Below, in pieces: positions 37,725-45,279 of a stretch of 64,000 nucleotides of DNA. Within the stretch, counting starts at the first letter, position 1. Every line of letters begins with the position of its first letter. The stretch covers positions 3,870,501 through 3,934,500 of the forward strand of contig NZ_CP119967.1 of NCBI RefSeq assembly GCF_029543085.1, read 5' to 3'. The position numbers and the translations under genes were made by a program. The stretch comes from Pseudomonas sp. A34-9. Its GTDB lineage: Bacteria; Pseudomonadota; Gammaproteobacteria; Pseudomonadales; Pseudomonadaceae. The notes beneath the pieces are model-generated. The model ran no database searches. It saw nothing but the letters and a program-made list of their open reading frames with translations, and had not been told where the DNA came from.

Positions 37725-38090
37725 ATGTTCAAAATCACGCCAAATCCACCACCCACCGATCCGATCCCCCACGACCCCTCGCTTGTCCCGCAAAAGGTCA
37801 AAGAAGCCACCGATCGCGCCCTCGACTACTACCTGCGACCCGAAGCACTGGGCGCTCCGCCAAGCTCACCCAAGTTTCGCCCCGTCTATTTAGTCGACCC
37901 CACGCTGGATGACGAAACCCTGCTCGTCGAAGCCAGTGAGTCGCTTTCATACGCTCATGCCATGGCCGGCAACATCGCCAACTCAATAGGCGGCCCGGAG
38001 CGCAAACCTCTACTGGCGCTGCAACAGGTGATCATGCTGAACGAGCTGTTGGTCAATCGACTGCTGGACAAGCTGCGCGTACCGCAATAA
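37725..38090 (+). CDS. DUF6124 family protein
   Basis: 121-residue soluble protein of unknown function starting MFKITPNPPPTDPIPHDPS. The middle is Pro-rich; the C-terminal half (SLSYAHAMAGNIANSIGG, LLALQQVIMLNELLVNRLLD) looks like two amphipathic helices, as in DUF6124 proteins of Pseudomonas. No signal peptide or membrane helix. GGAG lies eight bases before the ATG and is part of the leader hairpin described above. It is monocistronic as far as can be seen. Confidence 0.82.
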   Translation: MFKITPNPPPTDPIPHDPSLVPQKVKEATDRALDYYLRPEALGAPPSSPKFRPVYLVDPTLDDETLLVEASESLSYAHAMAGNIANSIGGPERKPLLALQQVIMLNELLVNRLLDKLRVPQ

Positions 38091-38103
38091 TCACCAGACC
38101 GAA

Positions 38104-38130
38104 TGAGTGAGGGGTTACTCCCTCACTTTC
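38104..38130 (+). terminator. Possible terminator of the DUF6124 gene
   Basis: GTGAGGG GTTACT CCCTCAC hairpin starting about 14 bases after the stop codon, followed only by TTTC. The short T run makes termination uncertain. Confidence 0.4.
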
Positions 38131-38290
38131 GCGTTGCCCCCGGTCGATTGATAAAAGCTCAGGCGCTTCACGCGAAAAACACCATTCGTCAGCATTCGGA
38201 GTTGTGGTGGATGCGCTGATCTTCAAGCCCTGATGCGGCTCTTTTGCGATCAGCATCCATACTGTGTTTTTCAGTCGCTGGGACACCATC

Positions 38291-38959
38291 ATGCCCTCCC
38301 CCGAATCCAGTCTTTTGCAGAGCTGGCACGCCAACGCTGAGGCCTGGATCGAGGTGATCCGCAGCGGTGCCATCGAAAGCCGTCAGCAGGTTACCGATCA
38401 GGCGATTCTGCTGGCGATCATGGGCCGTCAGCCGCAGCGCGTGCTTGATCTGGGGTGTGGCGAAGGCTGGTTGCTGCGGGCGCTGGCGGATCGCGGGATT
38501 GATGCGGTCGGTGTGGATGGCGATGCGCGGCTGGTCGAAGCGGCGCGTTTGACGGGGGCGGCGCAGGTGCACGTCGCGAGCTATGCAGCGCTGGTCGAGG
38601 GCAAGGTCGATATCGGCTGTGACTATGAGCTGATCTGCGCCAATTTTTCATTGCTGCATCAGGACATCATTCCGCTGCTTGCTGCGATGAATACGCTGCT
38701 TGTTCCCTGTGGGGTTTTGGTCATTCAGACCTTGCATCCGTGGGCGGTAGCGGCTGGGGATTATCAGGATGGCTGGCGCGAAGAAACCTTTGCCGGGTTC
38801 AAAGGCCAGTGGCAACCGATGCCGTGGTATTTCCGCACGTTGTCGAGCTGGCTGAATGCCCTCGACATGGGCGGGTTCCAACTGGTCGGCCTGCAAGAAC
38901 CACAACACCCGCAAAGTCGGCTGCCGCAGTCATTGCTGATGGTTGCCGAGCGCCGCTGA
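38291..38959 (+). CDS. SAM-dependent class I methyltransferase
   Basis: 222-residue cytoplasmic methyltransferase of unknown substrate. Motif I is clear in RVLDLGCGEGWLLRALADRG, with acidic motif II in AVGVDGDARLVEAAR and a motif IV region CDYELICANFSLLHQD. The start at 38291 is chosen over a longer frame beginning 38264, as MPSPESSLLQSWHANAEAW matches the expected N-terminus. It stands alone between the DUF6124 gene and a REP cluster. Confidence 0.86.
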   Translation: MPSPESSLLQSWHANAEAWIEVIRSGAIESRQQVTDQAILLAIMGRQPQRVLDLGCGEGWLLRALADRGIDAVGVDGDARLVEAARLTGAAQVHVASYAALVEGKVDIGCDYELICANFSLLHQDIIPLLAAMNTLLVPCGVLVIQTLHPWAVAAGDYQDGWREETFAGFKGQWQPMPWYFRTLSSWLNALDMGGFQLVGLQEPQHPQSRLPQSLLMVAERR

Positions 38960-38983
38960 GCTTCCAGAATGTCCACCATCCAT

Positions 38984-39073
38984 TGTAGGAGTGAGCCTGC
39001 TCGCGATAGCGGTACGTCAGGCAATACAGATTCAGACTGTGCCAACGTCTTCGCGAGCAGGCTCGCTCCCACA
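38984..39073. repeat. REP pair (REPIN), copy 5a
   Basis: TGTAGGAGTGAGCCTGCTCG is paired with a GTGGGAGCGAG-type arm (CTTCGCGAGCAGGCTCGCTC) ending at 39073, so the two arms are of different variants. Confidence 0.9.
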
Positions 39074-39116
39074 GGGTTTTGCGTTGACCACATATCCAGG
39101 GAACGCTGCGACCCAC

Positions 39117-39206
39117 TGTGGGAGCGAGCCTGCTCGCGAAAGCGGTGTGTCAGGCAACATAGACTCCGACTGTGCTGACGCCTTCTCGAGCAGGCTCGCT
39201 CCCACA
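39117..39206. repeat. REP pair (REPIN), copy 5b
   Basis: TGTGGGAGCGAGCCTGCTCG at 39117 is mirrored by CGAGCAGGCTCGCTCCCACA ending at 39206. Together with the previous pair it makes a four-arm cluster. Its right arm abuts the 3' end of the small membrane protein gene. Confidence 0.9.
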
Positions 39207-39211
39207 TGGAT

Positions 39212-39463
39212 CTATGCGGTTTGCGGGATCATCTGCGGGCCACGGATGCGGTACTGCGCCAGCAGGCGCATGACGTAGCCGATCTTGATCAGGGTCGGGC
39301 CGAGAATGGTCAGCGCGTGCATCGCCACCAGCAGCGCAATCGGCATGTGGCCGTTGTAGAGATAAGCGCCGTAGATGCCGGCCAGCAGCATGAGCAGACC
39401 GGCGACTAGAACTTTGCTCGACAAGTGCAGAACGTTCAGCGGGCTTTCGAAGAAAGTGAGCAT
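39212..39463 (-). CDS. Small membrane protein, possibly PpyR-like
   Basis: 83-residue protein with two hydrophobic segments, VLVAGLLMLLAGIYGAYLY and IALLVAMHALTILGPTLI, separated by a short polar turn. The sequence MLTFFESPLNVLHLSSKVL and ILGPTLIKIGYVMRL recall the transmembrane regulator PpyR of P. aeruginosa, known for affecting psl and pyoverdine genes; this resemblance is from memory and not tested. Monocistronic, minus strand, 288 bases from the divergent fecI-type gene. Confidence 0.7.
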   Translation of the reverse strand: MLTFFESPLNVLHLSSKVLVAGLLMLLAGIYGAYLYNGHMPIALLVAMHALTILGPTLIKIGYVMRLLAQYRIRGPQMIPQTA

Positions 39464-39751
39464 GGTGGCGTACTCCTGATCGGTTCGTTGTGTACGTTAA
39501 GTACTTCAACTCCCATGCCAGTTCTTCGAGCCTATAAAATCAGCCACTTGCATGACAACGCGTCAATTTGACACCAGACAACAAGAGTCAATTCGACCTA
39601 GAACCTAGTCATTACGACTACACCAAAGCAAGAACCGAAACCTCTTCCCCTAAAAGCAAACCAATATCATTTGCGCGCCCCCCGTGCTTTTGCTTTAATC
39701 GCGACCCATTCCTATTTAGACCGATAAAGGTCGCTTTGGACGCCCGTTCTG
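39464..39751. other. Divergent intergenic region with possible promoters
   Basis: 288 AT-richer bases between the small membrane protein gene and the sigma factor gene. A candidate Fur box lies at 39656-39674. No ORF with coding character was found. Confidence 0.5.
39656..39674. promoter_or_regulatory. Candidate Fur box upstream of the ECF sigma gene
   Basis: GCAAACCAATATCATTTGC matches 11 of 19 positions of the consensus GATAATGATAATCATTATC on this strand and 12 of 19 on the other, with perfect GCAAA/TTTGC arms. It lies 78 bases before the fecI-type ATG, where iron repression would be expected. Match quality is borderline. Confidence 0.45.
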
Positions 39752-40276
39752 ATGACCGTCGCCGATGCCTCGCTCGTGCACAATCTCTACCTCAGCCATC
39801 ATCGCTGGCTGCACGAGCTATTGCGTCGACGCCTGAGTAACGCGATGGATGCCGCCGACCTCGCCCACGACACCTTTATCCGCGTGCTCAAGCGCCCGCA
39901 AACCTTCAATGGCGAAGTCCACGAGCGCTCCCATCTGGCAACCATAGCCCGGGGGTTGTGCGTCGATCACTGGCGCCGCCGGCAACTGGAACAGACCTGG
40001 CTCGACACCCTCGCCAGCCGCCCGCCGGCCTTGCAGCCTTCGCTCGAGCAGCAGGCGATCATCGTCGAAACCCTGCACGAAGTGGACGCCATGCTCCAGC
40101 GCCTGCCGCAGCGGGTCAGCGCGGCGTTCATCCTCGCGCAGCTGCATGGCATGCCGTACAAGCTGATCGCCGAACAGATCGGCGTCAGCGAGCGGATGAT
40201 CAAGAAGTACCTGGCGCAGGCGATGATGCATTGCGCGATCCTCGAAGCTGAACTCGACGGCCTGATGATTGAGTGA
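39752..40276 (+). CDS. ECF sigma factor, FecI family
   Basis: 174-residue iron-starvation sigma factor expected to direct transcription of the downstream receptor. Region 2 (DAADLAHDTFIRVLKRPQ and HLATIARGLCVDHWRRRQLE) and region 4 (LPQRVSAAFILAQLHGMPYK, IAEQIGVSERMIKKYLAQAM) are intact. It precedes fecR by three bases. Probably Fur-repressed through the nearby candidate box. The receptor's signal would release it from the FecR partner. Confidence 0.93.
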   Translation: MTVADASLVHNLYLSHHRWLHELLRRRLSNAMDAADLAHDTFIRVLKRPQTFNGEVHERSHLATIARGLCVDHWRRRQLEQTWLDTLASRPPALQPSLEQQAIIVETLHEVDAMLQRLPQRVSAAFILAQLHGMPYKLIAEQIGVSERMIKKYLAQAMMHCAILEAELDGLMIE

Positions 40277-40279
40277 CCC

Positions 40280-41245
40280 ATGAGCAAACTCAGCCACGCC
40301 AGCCTCGAGCAGGCCGCCAACTGGTACGTGCAGTTACATGACGAACAGGTCGCCGAGCCTGAACGTTTGCGCTGGCAGGCGTGGCTGGCGCAAAGCCCCG
40401 AGCATCAGGCGGCGTGGCGCTATGTCGAACGGGTCGGCCAGCGTTTCGCGCCATTGCAGAGCGAAAGCGAAGCCGTCAGCCAGACCCTGCGCAACAACGC
40501 GCGCAGTTCGATCAGCCGCCGTCAGTCGCTCAAGGGTTTGCTGATTCTCGCGGCCACCGGACTGGCGGGCTGGGCAGTCGGGCGTAACACGCCGCTGCTG
40601 GACTCGATCGATCGCTTGAGCGCCGATCTCTCCACAGACACCGGGGAAACCCGCGAGGCCACGTTAAGCGACGGCAGTCGAGTCTGGCTCAACGCCTTGA
40701 GCGCCTTGAATGTGCGTTTCGATGGCCGCCAGCGCTTGCTGCAACTGCGCGCCGGCGAAGTGCTGATCGACACCGCGAAAGACCTCGGCCGAACCTTTTG
40801 GGTCGAGACCGAACAGGGCCGGATGCGTGCGCTGGGTACGCGTTTCAGCGTGCGCCAAAATGATCGCAGTACGGTGCTGAATGTCTACGAGGGCGCAGTT
40901 GAAGTCACTAACCACCAGGGCGAAAGCCAAGTGGTGCAGGCCGGTCAGCAACTGGTATTCAGCACCGGCCGGTTGTACACCGCGTCTGCAGCGGATCCCG
41001 CGCGCGAAGCCTGGCGCCGGGGCTTGTTGCTGGCCGATAACGTGCCGTTGGGCGAGCTGATCGAAGAGCTCGATCGCTATCGGCCGGGGCATCTGCATTG
41101 TGATCCTGCGGTGGCAAGCCTGCCGGTGATGGGCTCGTTCCCGCTCAAGGACACCGATCAAGCCTTGCGCCTGCTGGAAGCGGCGCTGCCGATCCGCGTC
41201 GACAAAACCTTCAACTGGTGGGTCAGCGTCGGGCCGAAAGCCTGA
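40280..41245 (+). CDS. FecR-type anti-sigma/sigma regulator
   Basis: 321-residue inner-membrane regulator. The N-terminal cytoplasmic DUF4880 segment (EQAANWYVQLHDEQVAEPERL) binds the sigma factor; a hydrophobic segment (LLILAATGLAGWAVG, about residues 92-106) crosses the membrane; the periplasmic FecR domain contains LNALSALNVRFDGRQRLLQL and GTRFSVRQNDRSTVLNVYEG. It relays the TonB-receptor signal to the sigma factor. It starts three bases after the sigma gene. Confidence 0.93.
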   Translation: MSKLSHASLEQAANWYVQLHDEQVAEPERLRWQAWLAQSPEHQAAWRYVERVGQRFAPLQSESEAVSQTLRNNARSSISRRQSLKGLLILAATGLAGWAVGRNTPLLDSIDRLSADLSTDTGETREATLSDGSRVWLNALSALNVRFDGRQRLLQLRAGEVLIDTAKDLGRTFWVETEQGRMRALGTRFSVRQNDRSTVLNVYEGAVEVTNHQGESQVVQAGQQLVFSTGRLYTASAADPAREAWRRGLLLADNVPLGELIEELDRYRPGHLHCDPAVASLPVMGSFPLKDTDQALRLLEAALPIRVDKTFNWWVSVGPKA

Positions 41246-41336
41246 GAAATTTATCCCATCGCGGTTCCCTTTTGGCTGGCTCATTCGGTTGACCCTCAGT
41301 AGCTCTCAATTCGTTAACCGCCCCCCCGGGAACTCC

Positions 41337-43757
41337 ATGTTGCGCTCCGCCCTCCTCCATTGTCGTTTTGCCTTGGCCCTGGCATCTGCCGTGCCGGGGT
41401 TGTGCGCATCGATGGCGCTGGCAGATGCGCAGAAGCAGCATTATTCAGTGGCGCCTGGCCCATTGGTTACCGTGCTCAACCGCTTCGCCGAACAGAGTGG
41501 TGTGTTTATCGCCGGGCACAATGATTTGGCCGCAGACAAACGCAGTGCTGGTTTGAGCGGTGATTACACCGCGCAACAGGCCCTGCAAATTCTCCTTGAG
41601 GGCAGCGGCCTACAAGCCCAGCGACAGAGTGGCGGCGGCTACGTTTTGCGAAGCACTGCCAGTGAAGAAGCGCTGCAACTGGACGCCACCACCATCAGCG
41701 GCAAACGCCTCGGCGCGATCACCGAAGACACTCACGCCTACACCACCGGCGTCAGCGCCACTGCCACCGGCCTGGCGCTGTCCCTGCGCGACACCCCGCA
41801 ATCGGTCACGGTGATCACCCGCCAGCAACTCGACGATCAGGGCGCCAACGGCATCGCCGACGTGTTGCGCCGCGCGCCAGGCATCAGCGTGCAGAACTAC
41901 GACAGCGAGCGCTGGGAGTTTTCCAGCCGTGGCGCGCCGATCACCAATTTCCAGTACGACGGGGTCAACACTGACTACGACGGCGTCTACGATTACGGCA
42001 CAACCAGCACCGACATGGCGACCTTCGACCGCGTCGAAATCATCAAGGGCGCCACGGGATTGATGACCGGTTCGGGCGACCCCTCGGCCACCGTCAACTT
42101 GATCCGCAAACGCCCTACGCCCGCGTTCAAAGCCGCACTCAGCGGCAGCGTCGTTTCCTGGGACCACTACCGCAGCGAAGTCGACCTCTCCGGGCCGCTG
42201 AACAACAACCTGCGCGCCCGCTTCGTCGGTGTCCATCAAGAGCGCGGCGCCTACGCCGATCACTACAACAACGGCAAGGACATCGCCTACGCCATCGTCG
42301 AAGCCGACCTGACTCCGGACACCTTGCTGACCTTCGGTTTCGACCAGCAGAACACCCGCTCCCGCGGTGCCACCTGGACCGGTTTCCCGATGTTCTACAG
42401 CGACGGGTCGCGGACGAATTTCTCCCGTTCATTCAACCCCGCCACCGACTGGAGCCGCCGCGACTTCGTCAATCAGACGCTGTTCGCTGCCCTCACCCGG
42501 CAACTGCAGAATGACTGGACGTTGAAGCTCGGTTACGACCGCAAACACCGCGAGCACGACACCCTGCTCGGCTCGGCCAGCGGCGGCAATCCGGACCCGC
42601 TGAGCGGCGATGGCATGTTTCTGTACATGGGCAAATTCAAGGGCGATGAGGTGCAGGACAACGTCGATCTCAACCTCGGCGGGCCGTTCAACCTGTTCGG
42701 TCGCGAGCATCAATTACTTGTCGGTTTCGTGTCGATGAACACGCGCCAGGACAACCCGGTCTACGGCTCGGTATACCCGCCGCTGAACGGCAGTATTTTC
42801 GACTGGCGTGGCGAGTATCCCAAACCTGACATCCCGCAGATCGGCACGGACGCCATCGTCCAGCGCCAGACCGGCGCGTACTTTTCGACGCGCCTGAAGG
42901 CTACTGACGATCTGGCACTGATCCTCGGCGGGCGGGTCAGTGATTTCACCGCCAGCGACCACCTTGACTACCGCGATCCGGCCACAGCGGATGTCCGCGA
43001 CGGCTACCGCCAGACCGGCGTGGTCACGCCGTACGCCGGCGCAGTCTATGACCTCGATGACACCTACTCGCTGTACACCAGTTACACGCGCATCTATCAA
43101 CCGCAGCTCAGCAAAGACGCTTCGCGCCAAGTGCTCGACCCGGTGCAAGGCGAAAGCTACGAAGCCGGCATCAAGGCCGAGTATTTCGACGATCGGCTCA
43201 ATGCCAGTTTTGCCGTGTTCCGCATCGAGCAGGACAACGTCGCCGAACAGGTCAGCGGCTTCGACAACGAGGCCGTTTACCGTGCGGTGCAAGGCGCCAC
43301 CACCAAAGGCTTCGAATTCGAACTGGCCGGCGAAGTCGCCGACGGCTGGAATCTCTCCGCCGGCTACGCCTACAACCACACCCGCGATGCCCACGGCAAC
43401 CCGGTGTACGCTTCGATCCTGCAAACCACCGCGCCGGAGCAATTGGTCCGGCTATTCAGCAGTTATCGACTGCCCGGAGCCTGGCAAAACCTGACGCTGG
43501 GCGGCGGCGTCAGTTGGCAGAGTGAGTTTTTCGGCAACGTGTACCAGCCCGGCGCCAATCAGAACGTGCGCATCACTCAGGACAGTTACTACCTGGTCGA
43601 TGCGATGGCCCGCTATCGCTTCAACAACCACCTGAGCACCACGCTCAACATCAAAAACCTGTTCGACAAGACCTACTACACCGGCCTGGGCAATTTCGGC
43701 ACCGGTTTCTACGGCGAACCGCGCAGTCTGCAACTGACCGCGCGCTGGGATTTCTGA
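41337..43757 (+). CDS. TonB-dependent siderophore receptor with signalling domain
   Basis: 806-residue outer-membrane receptor of the FpvA/FoxA type. A signal peptide (ALALASAVPGLCASMALA) precedes a STN signalling domain (residues about 34-105, YSVAPGPLVTVLNRFAEQSG). A TonB-box/plug region follows with DTPQSVTVITRQQLDDQGA and ATGLMTGSGDPSATVNLIRK, then the 22-strand barrel ending in a terminal aromatic (ARWDF). The STN domain interacts with the FecR protein encoded just upstream. The transported siderophore cannot be inferred. Start 41337 is used because a TTG 48 bases earlier would add a non-signal extension. Confidence 0.94.
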   Translation: MLRSALLHCRFALALASAVPGLCASMALADAQKQHYSVAPGPLVTVLNRFAEQSGVFIAGHNDLAADKRSAGLSGDYTAQQALQILLEGSGLQAQRQSGGGYVLRSTASEEALQLDATTISGKRLGAITEDTHAYTTGVSATATGLALSLRDTPQSVTVITRQQLDDQGANGIADVLRRAPGISVQNYDSERWEFSSRGAPITNFQYDGVNTDYDGVYDYGTTSTDMATFDRVEIIKGATGLMTGSGDPSATVNLIRKRPTPAFKAALSGSVVSWDHYRSEVDLSGPLNNNLRARFVGVHQERGAYADHYNNGKDIAYAIVEADLTPDTLLTFGFDQQNTRSRGATWTGFPMFYSDGSRTNFSRSFNPATDWSRRDFVNQTLFAALTRQLQNDWTLKLGYDRKHREHDTLLGSASGGNPDPLSGDGMFLYMGKFKGDEVQDNVDLNLGGPFNLFGREHQLLVGFVSMNTRQDNPVYGSVYPPLNGSIFDWRGEYPKPDIPQIGTDAIVQRQTGAYFSTRLKATDDLALILGGRVSDFTASDHLDYRDPATADVRDGYRQTGVVTPYAGAVYDLDDTYSLYTSYTRIYQPQLSKDASRQVLDPVQGESYEAGIKAEYFDDRLNASFAVFRIEQDNVAEQVSGFDNEAVYRAVQGATTKGFEFELAGEVADGWNLSAGYAYNHTRDAHGNPVYASILQTTAPEQLVRLFSSYRLPGAWQNLTLGGGVSWQSEFFGNVYQPGANQNVRITQDSYYLVDAMARYRFNNHLSTTLNIKNLFDKTYYTGLGNFGTGFYGEPRSLQLTARWDF

Positions 43758-43851
43758 CGCCCGGCAACTTGTCGATCTACGGCGCCCGCAATCGACCAAG
43801 GACTGACTACGCTGTAAATCCTGCGTGTCTAACCTGCCGAGGACGACTGCC

Positions 43852-44355
43852 ATGCAACGCTTTCAAAAACTCACCCCCTGCCTGTGGTTCGACGATCAGG
43901 CCGAAGCCGCCGCGAAGTTCTACTGCTCGATCTTCGATCACTCGAAAATCACCGGTCTGACCCACTACAGCAAGGTCGGCCAGGAATTTCACGGCAAGCC
44001 GGAAGGTGCGGTGATGACCGTCAGTTTCGAACTCGATGGCCACACCTTCACCGGGCTCAACGGTGGGCCGATGTTCAAGTTCAGCGAGGCGATTTCGTTT
44101 CAGGTCAATTGCCAGAATCAGGAAGAAGTCGACCATTTCTGGGGCAAACTGTCCGAGGGTGGTCCCGTCGAAGCCCAGCAATGCGGCTGGCTCAAGGACA
44201 AATTCGGCGTGTCGTGGCAGATCGTGCCGGTGGCGTTCATGCACATGATGCAGGATGCCGACACGAACAAGTCACAACGGGCGATGCAGGCCATGTTCCA
44301 GATGAAAAAGCTCGATATCGCCGAACTCGAACGGGCCTTTGCCGGCCAGAGCTAA
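43852..44355 (+). CDS. VOC-family protein (PhnB/3-demethylubiquinone type)
   Basis: 167-residue vicinal-oxygen-chelate-fold protein. KLTPCLWFDDQAEAAAKFYCSIF at the N-terminus and TVSFELDGHTFTGLNGGPMF, FQVNCQNQEEVDHFWGKLSEGG and CGWLKDKFGVSWQIVP are typical of the PhnB-like group. No catalytic role can be assigned. GAGGA lies eight bases before the ATG; an upstream GTG frame extension is less likely. It is followed by an AraC regulator 35 bases on. Confidence 0.9.
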   Translation: MQRFQKLTPCLWFDDQAEAAAKFYCSIFDHSKITGLTHYSKVGQEFHGKPEGAVMTVSFELDGHTFTGLNGGPMFKFSEAISFQVNCQNQEEVDHFWGKLSEGGPVEAQQCGWLKDKFGVSWQIVPVAFMHMMQDADTNKSQRAMQAMFQMKKLDIAELERAFAGQS

Positions 44356-44390
44356 TACACTGGCGCCCTGGCCTGCCGGGAATAACAACG

Positions 44391-45224
44391 ATGAAAAACG
44401 CTGCCGCCAAAAACCCTGAAAAAGCCCCGCGCTTCTGGCGCGACGCGGCGCTGCCATTCATTGAAGCGCGGGCCATCGCCGATGGCCGCGAGGTCTGCTA
44501 CGCCCGGCATTCCCACGCACATTTCTCCATCGGCGCGATCACTACCGGGCGCAGTACCTATGTGCATGAGCAGGCGCAGTTCGAAGTCGCGGCGGGCACC
44601 GTGGTGCTGATGAATCCCGGCGATGTGCATGCGTGCAATCCGATCGATGATCAGCCGTGGTCGTATGTGATGCTGTATGTCGAGACACCGTGGCTGACGG
44701 ATCTGCAGCATCAACTGGGCTTTGCCAGTGATCTTGAGTTTCGGCGTTTTTCCAGCACACACCTTGATGACGCAACGCTGTTCAACGACCTGAACGGGCT
44801 TTATCAAACGTTGGTCGACGAACAACAGGATGTGCTGCGCAAGCAAAGCGCTGCGGTGGAGTTTTTCAGTGATCTGCAACTGCTGTTGAACCCCGCCGGC
44901 CCCTCGCTGCGCGAGCCCAATTTCAAACTGGAACGCGCTGCCGAATTCATCCGCGAGCACTGCACCGAGGTGCTGAACCTGGACGACATCTGCGCCGCCG
45001 CGCAGCTGTCACCGTCGTACCTGATCCGCGCTTTCAAGCAGCATTACGGCATGACGCCCCACGCGTTTGTGGTCAACCAGCGCATCCAGTTCGCCCGCGA
45101 ACGCTTGCGCGGCGGGCAGTTGATTGCCGATGTGGCGCTGGAGGCCGGGTTTGCCGATCAGGCGCATTTTCAACGAGCGTTCAAACAGCATCTGGCGGCG
45201 ACGCCAGGGCAGTATCGGGGCTGA
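44391..45224 (+). CDS. AraC family transcriptional regulator
   Basis: 277-residue regulator with an N-terminal cupin-like effector domain (RHSHAHFSIGAITTGRSTY, VVLMNPGDVHACNPID) and a C-terminal double helix-turn-helix: LNLDDICAAAQLSPSYLIRAFKQHYG and IADVALEAGFADQAHFQRAFKQHL. Members of this group often control LysE-type exporters, and a lysE gene lies 2 kb away, but the link is not supported by orientation. The start at 44391 separates it from a longer spurious frame reading through the VOC gene. Confidence 0.9.
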   Translation: MKNAAAKNPEKAPRFWRDAALPFIEARAIADGREVCYARHSHAHFSIGAITTGRSTYVHEQAQFEVAAGTVVLMNPGDVHACNPIDDQPWSYVMLYVETPWLTDLQHQLGFASDLEFRRFSSTHLDDATLFNDLNGLYQTLVDEQQDVLRKQSAAVEFFSDLQLLLNPAGPSLREPNFKLERAAEFIREHCTEVLNLDDICAAAQLSPSYLIRAFKQHYGMTPHAFVVNQRIQFARERLRGGQLIADVALEAGFADQAHFQRAFKQHLAATPGQYRG

Positions 45225-45279
45225 CAAATCATTGCTATTAGGCAGCGTTGTCCGCTTGGAACTAACAGAAAAAACTTCT

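Noticed and set aside
37600..37893. 97-codon frame overlapping the DUF6124 start
   Set aside because: Out of frame with DUF6124, crosses the structured leader, and has no Shine-Dalgarno or family resemblance.
38984..39206. REP cluster as a possible CRISPR array
   Set aside because: Arms are inverted palindromes, spacing is irregular and no cas gene is near; the sequence is the known Pseudomonas REP.
43884..44390. Extension of the AraC frame back through the VOC gene
   Set aside because: The region already encodes the VOC protein in another frame and the extension lacks cupin character.
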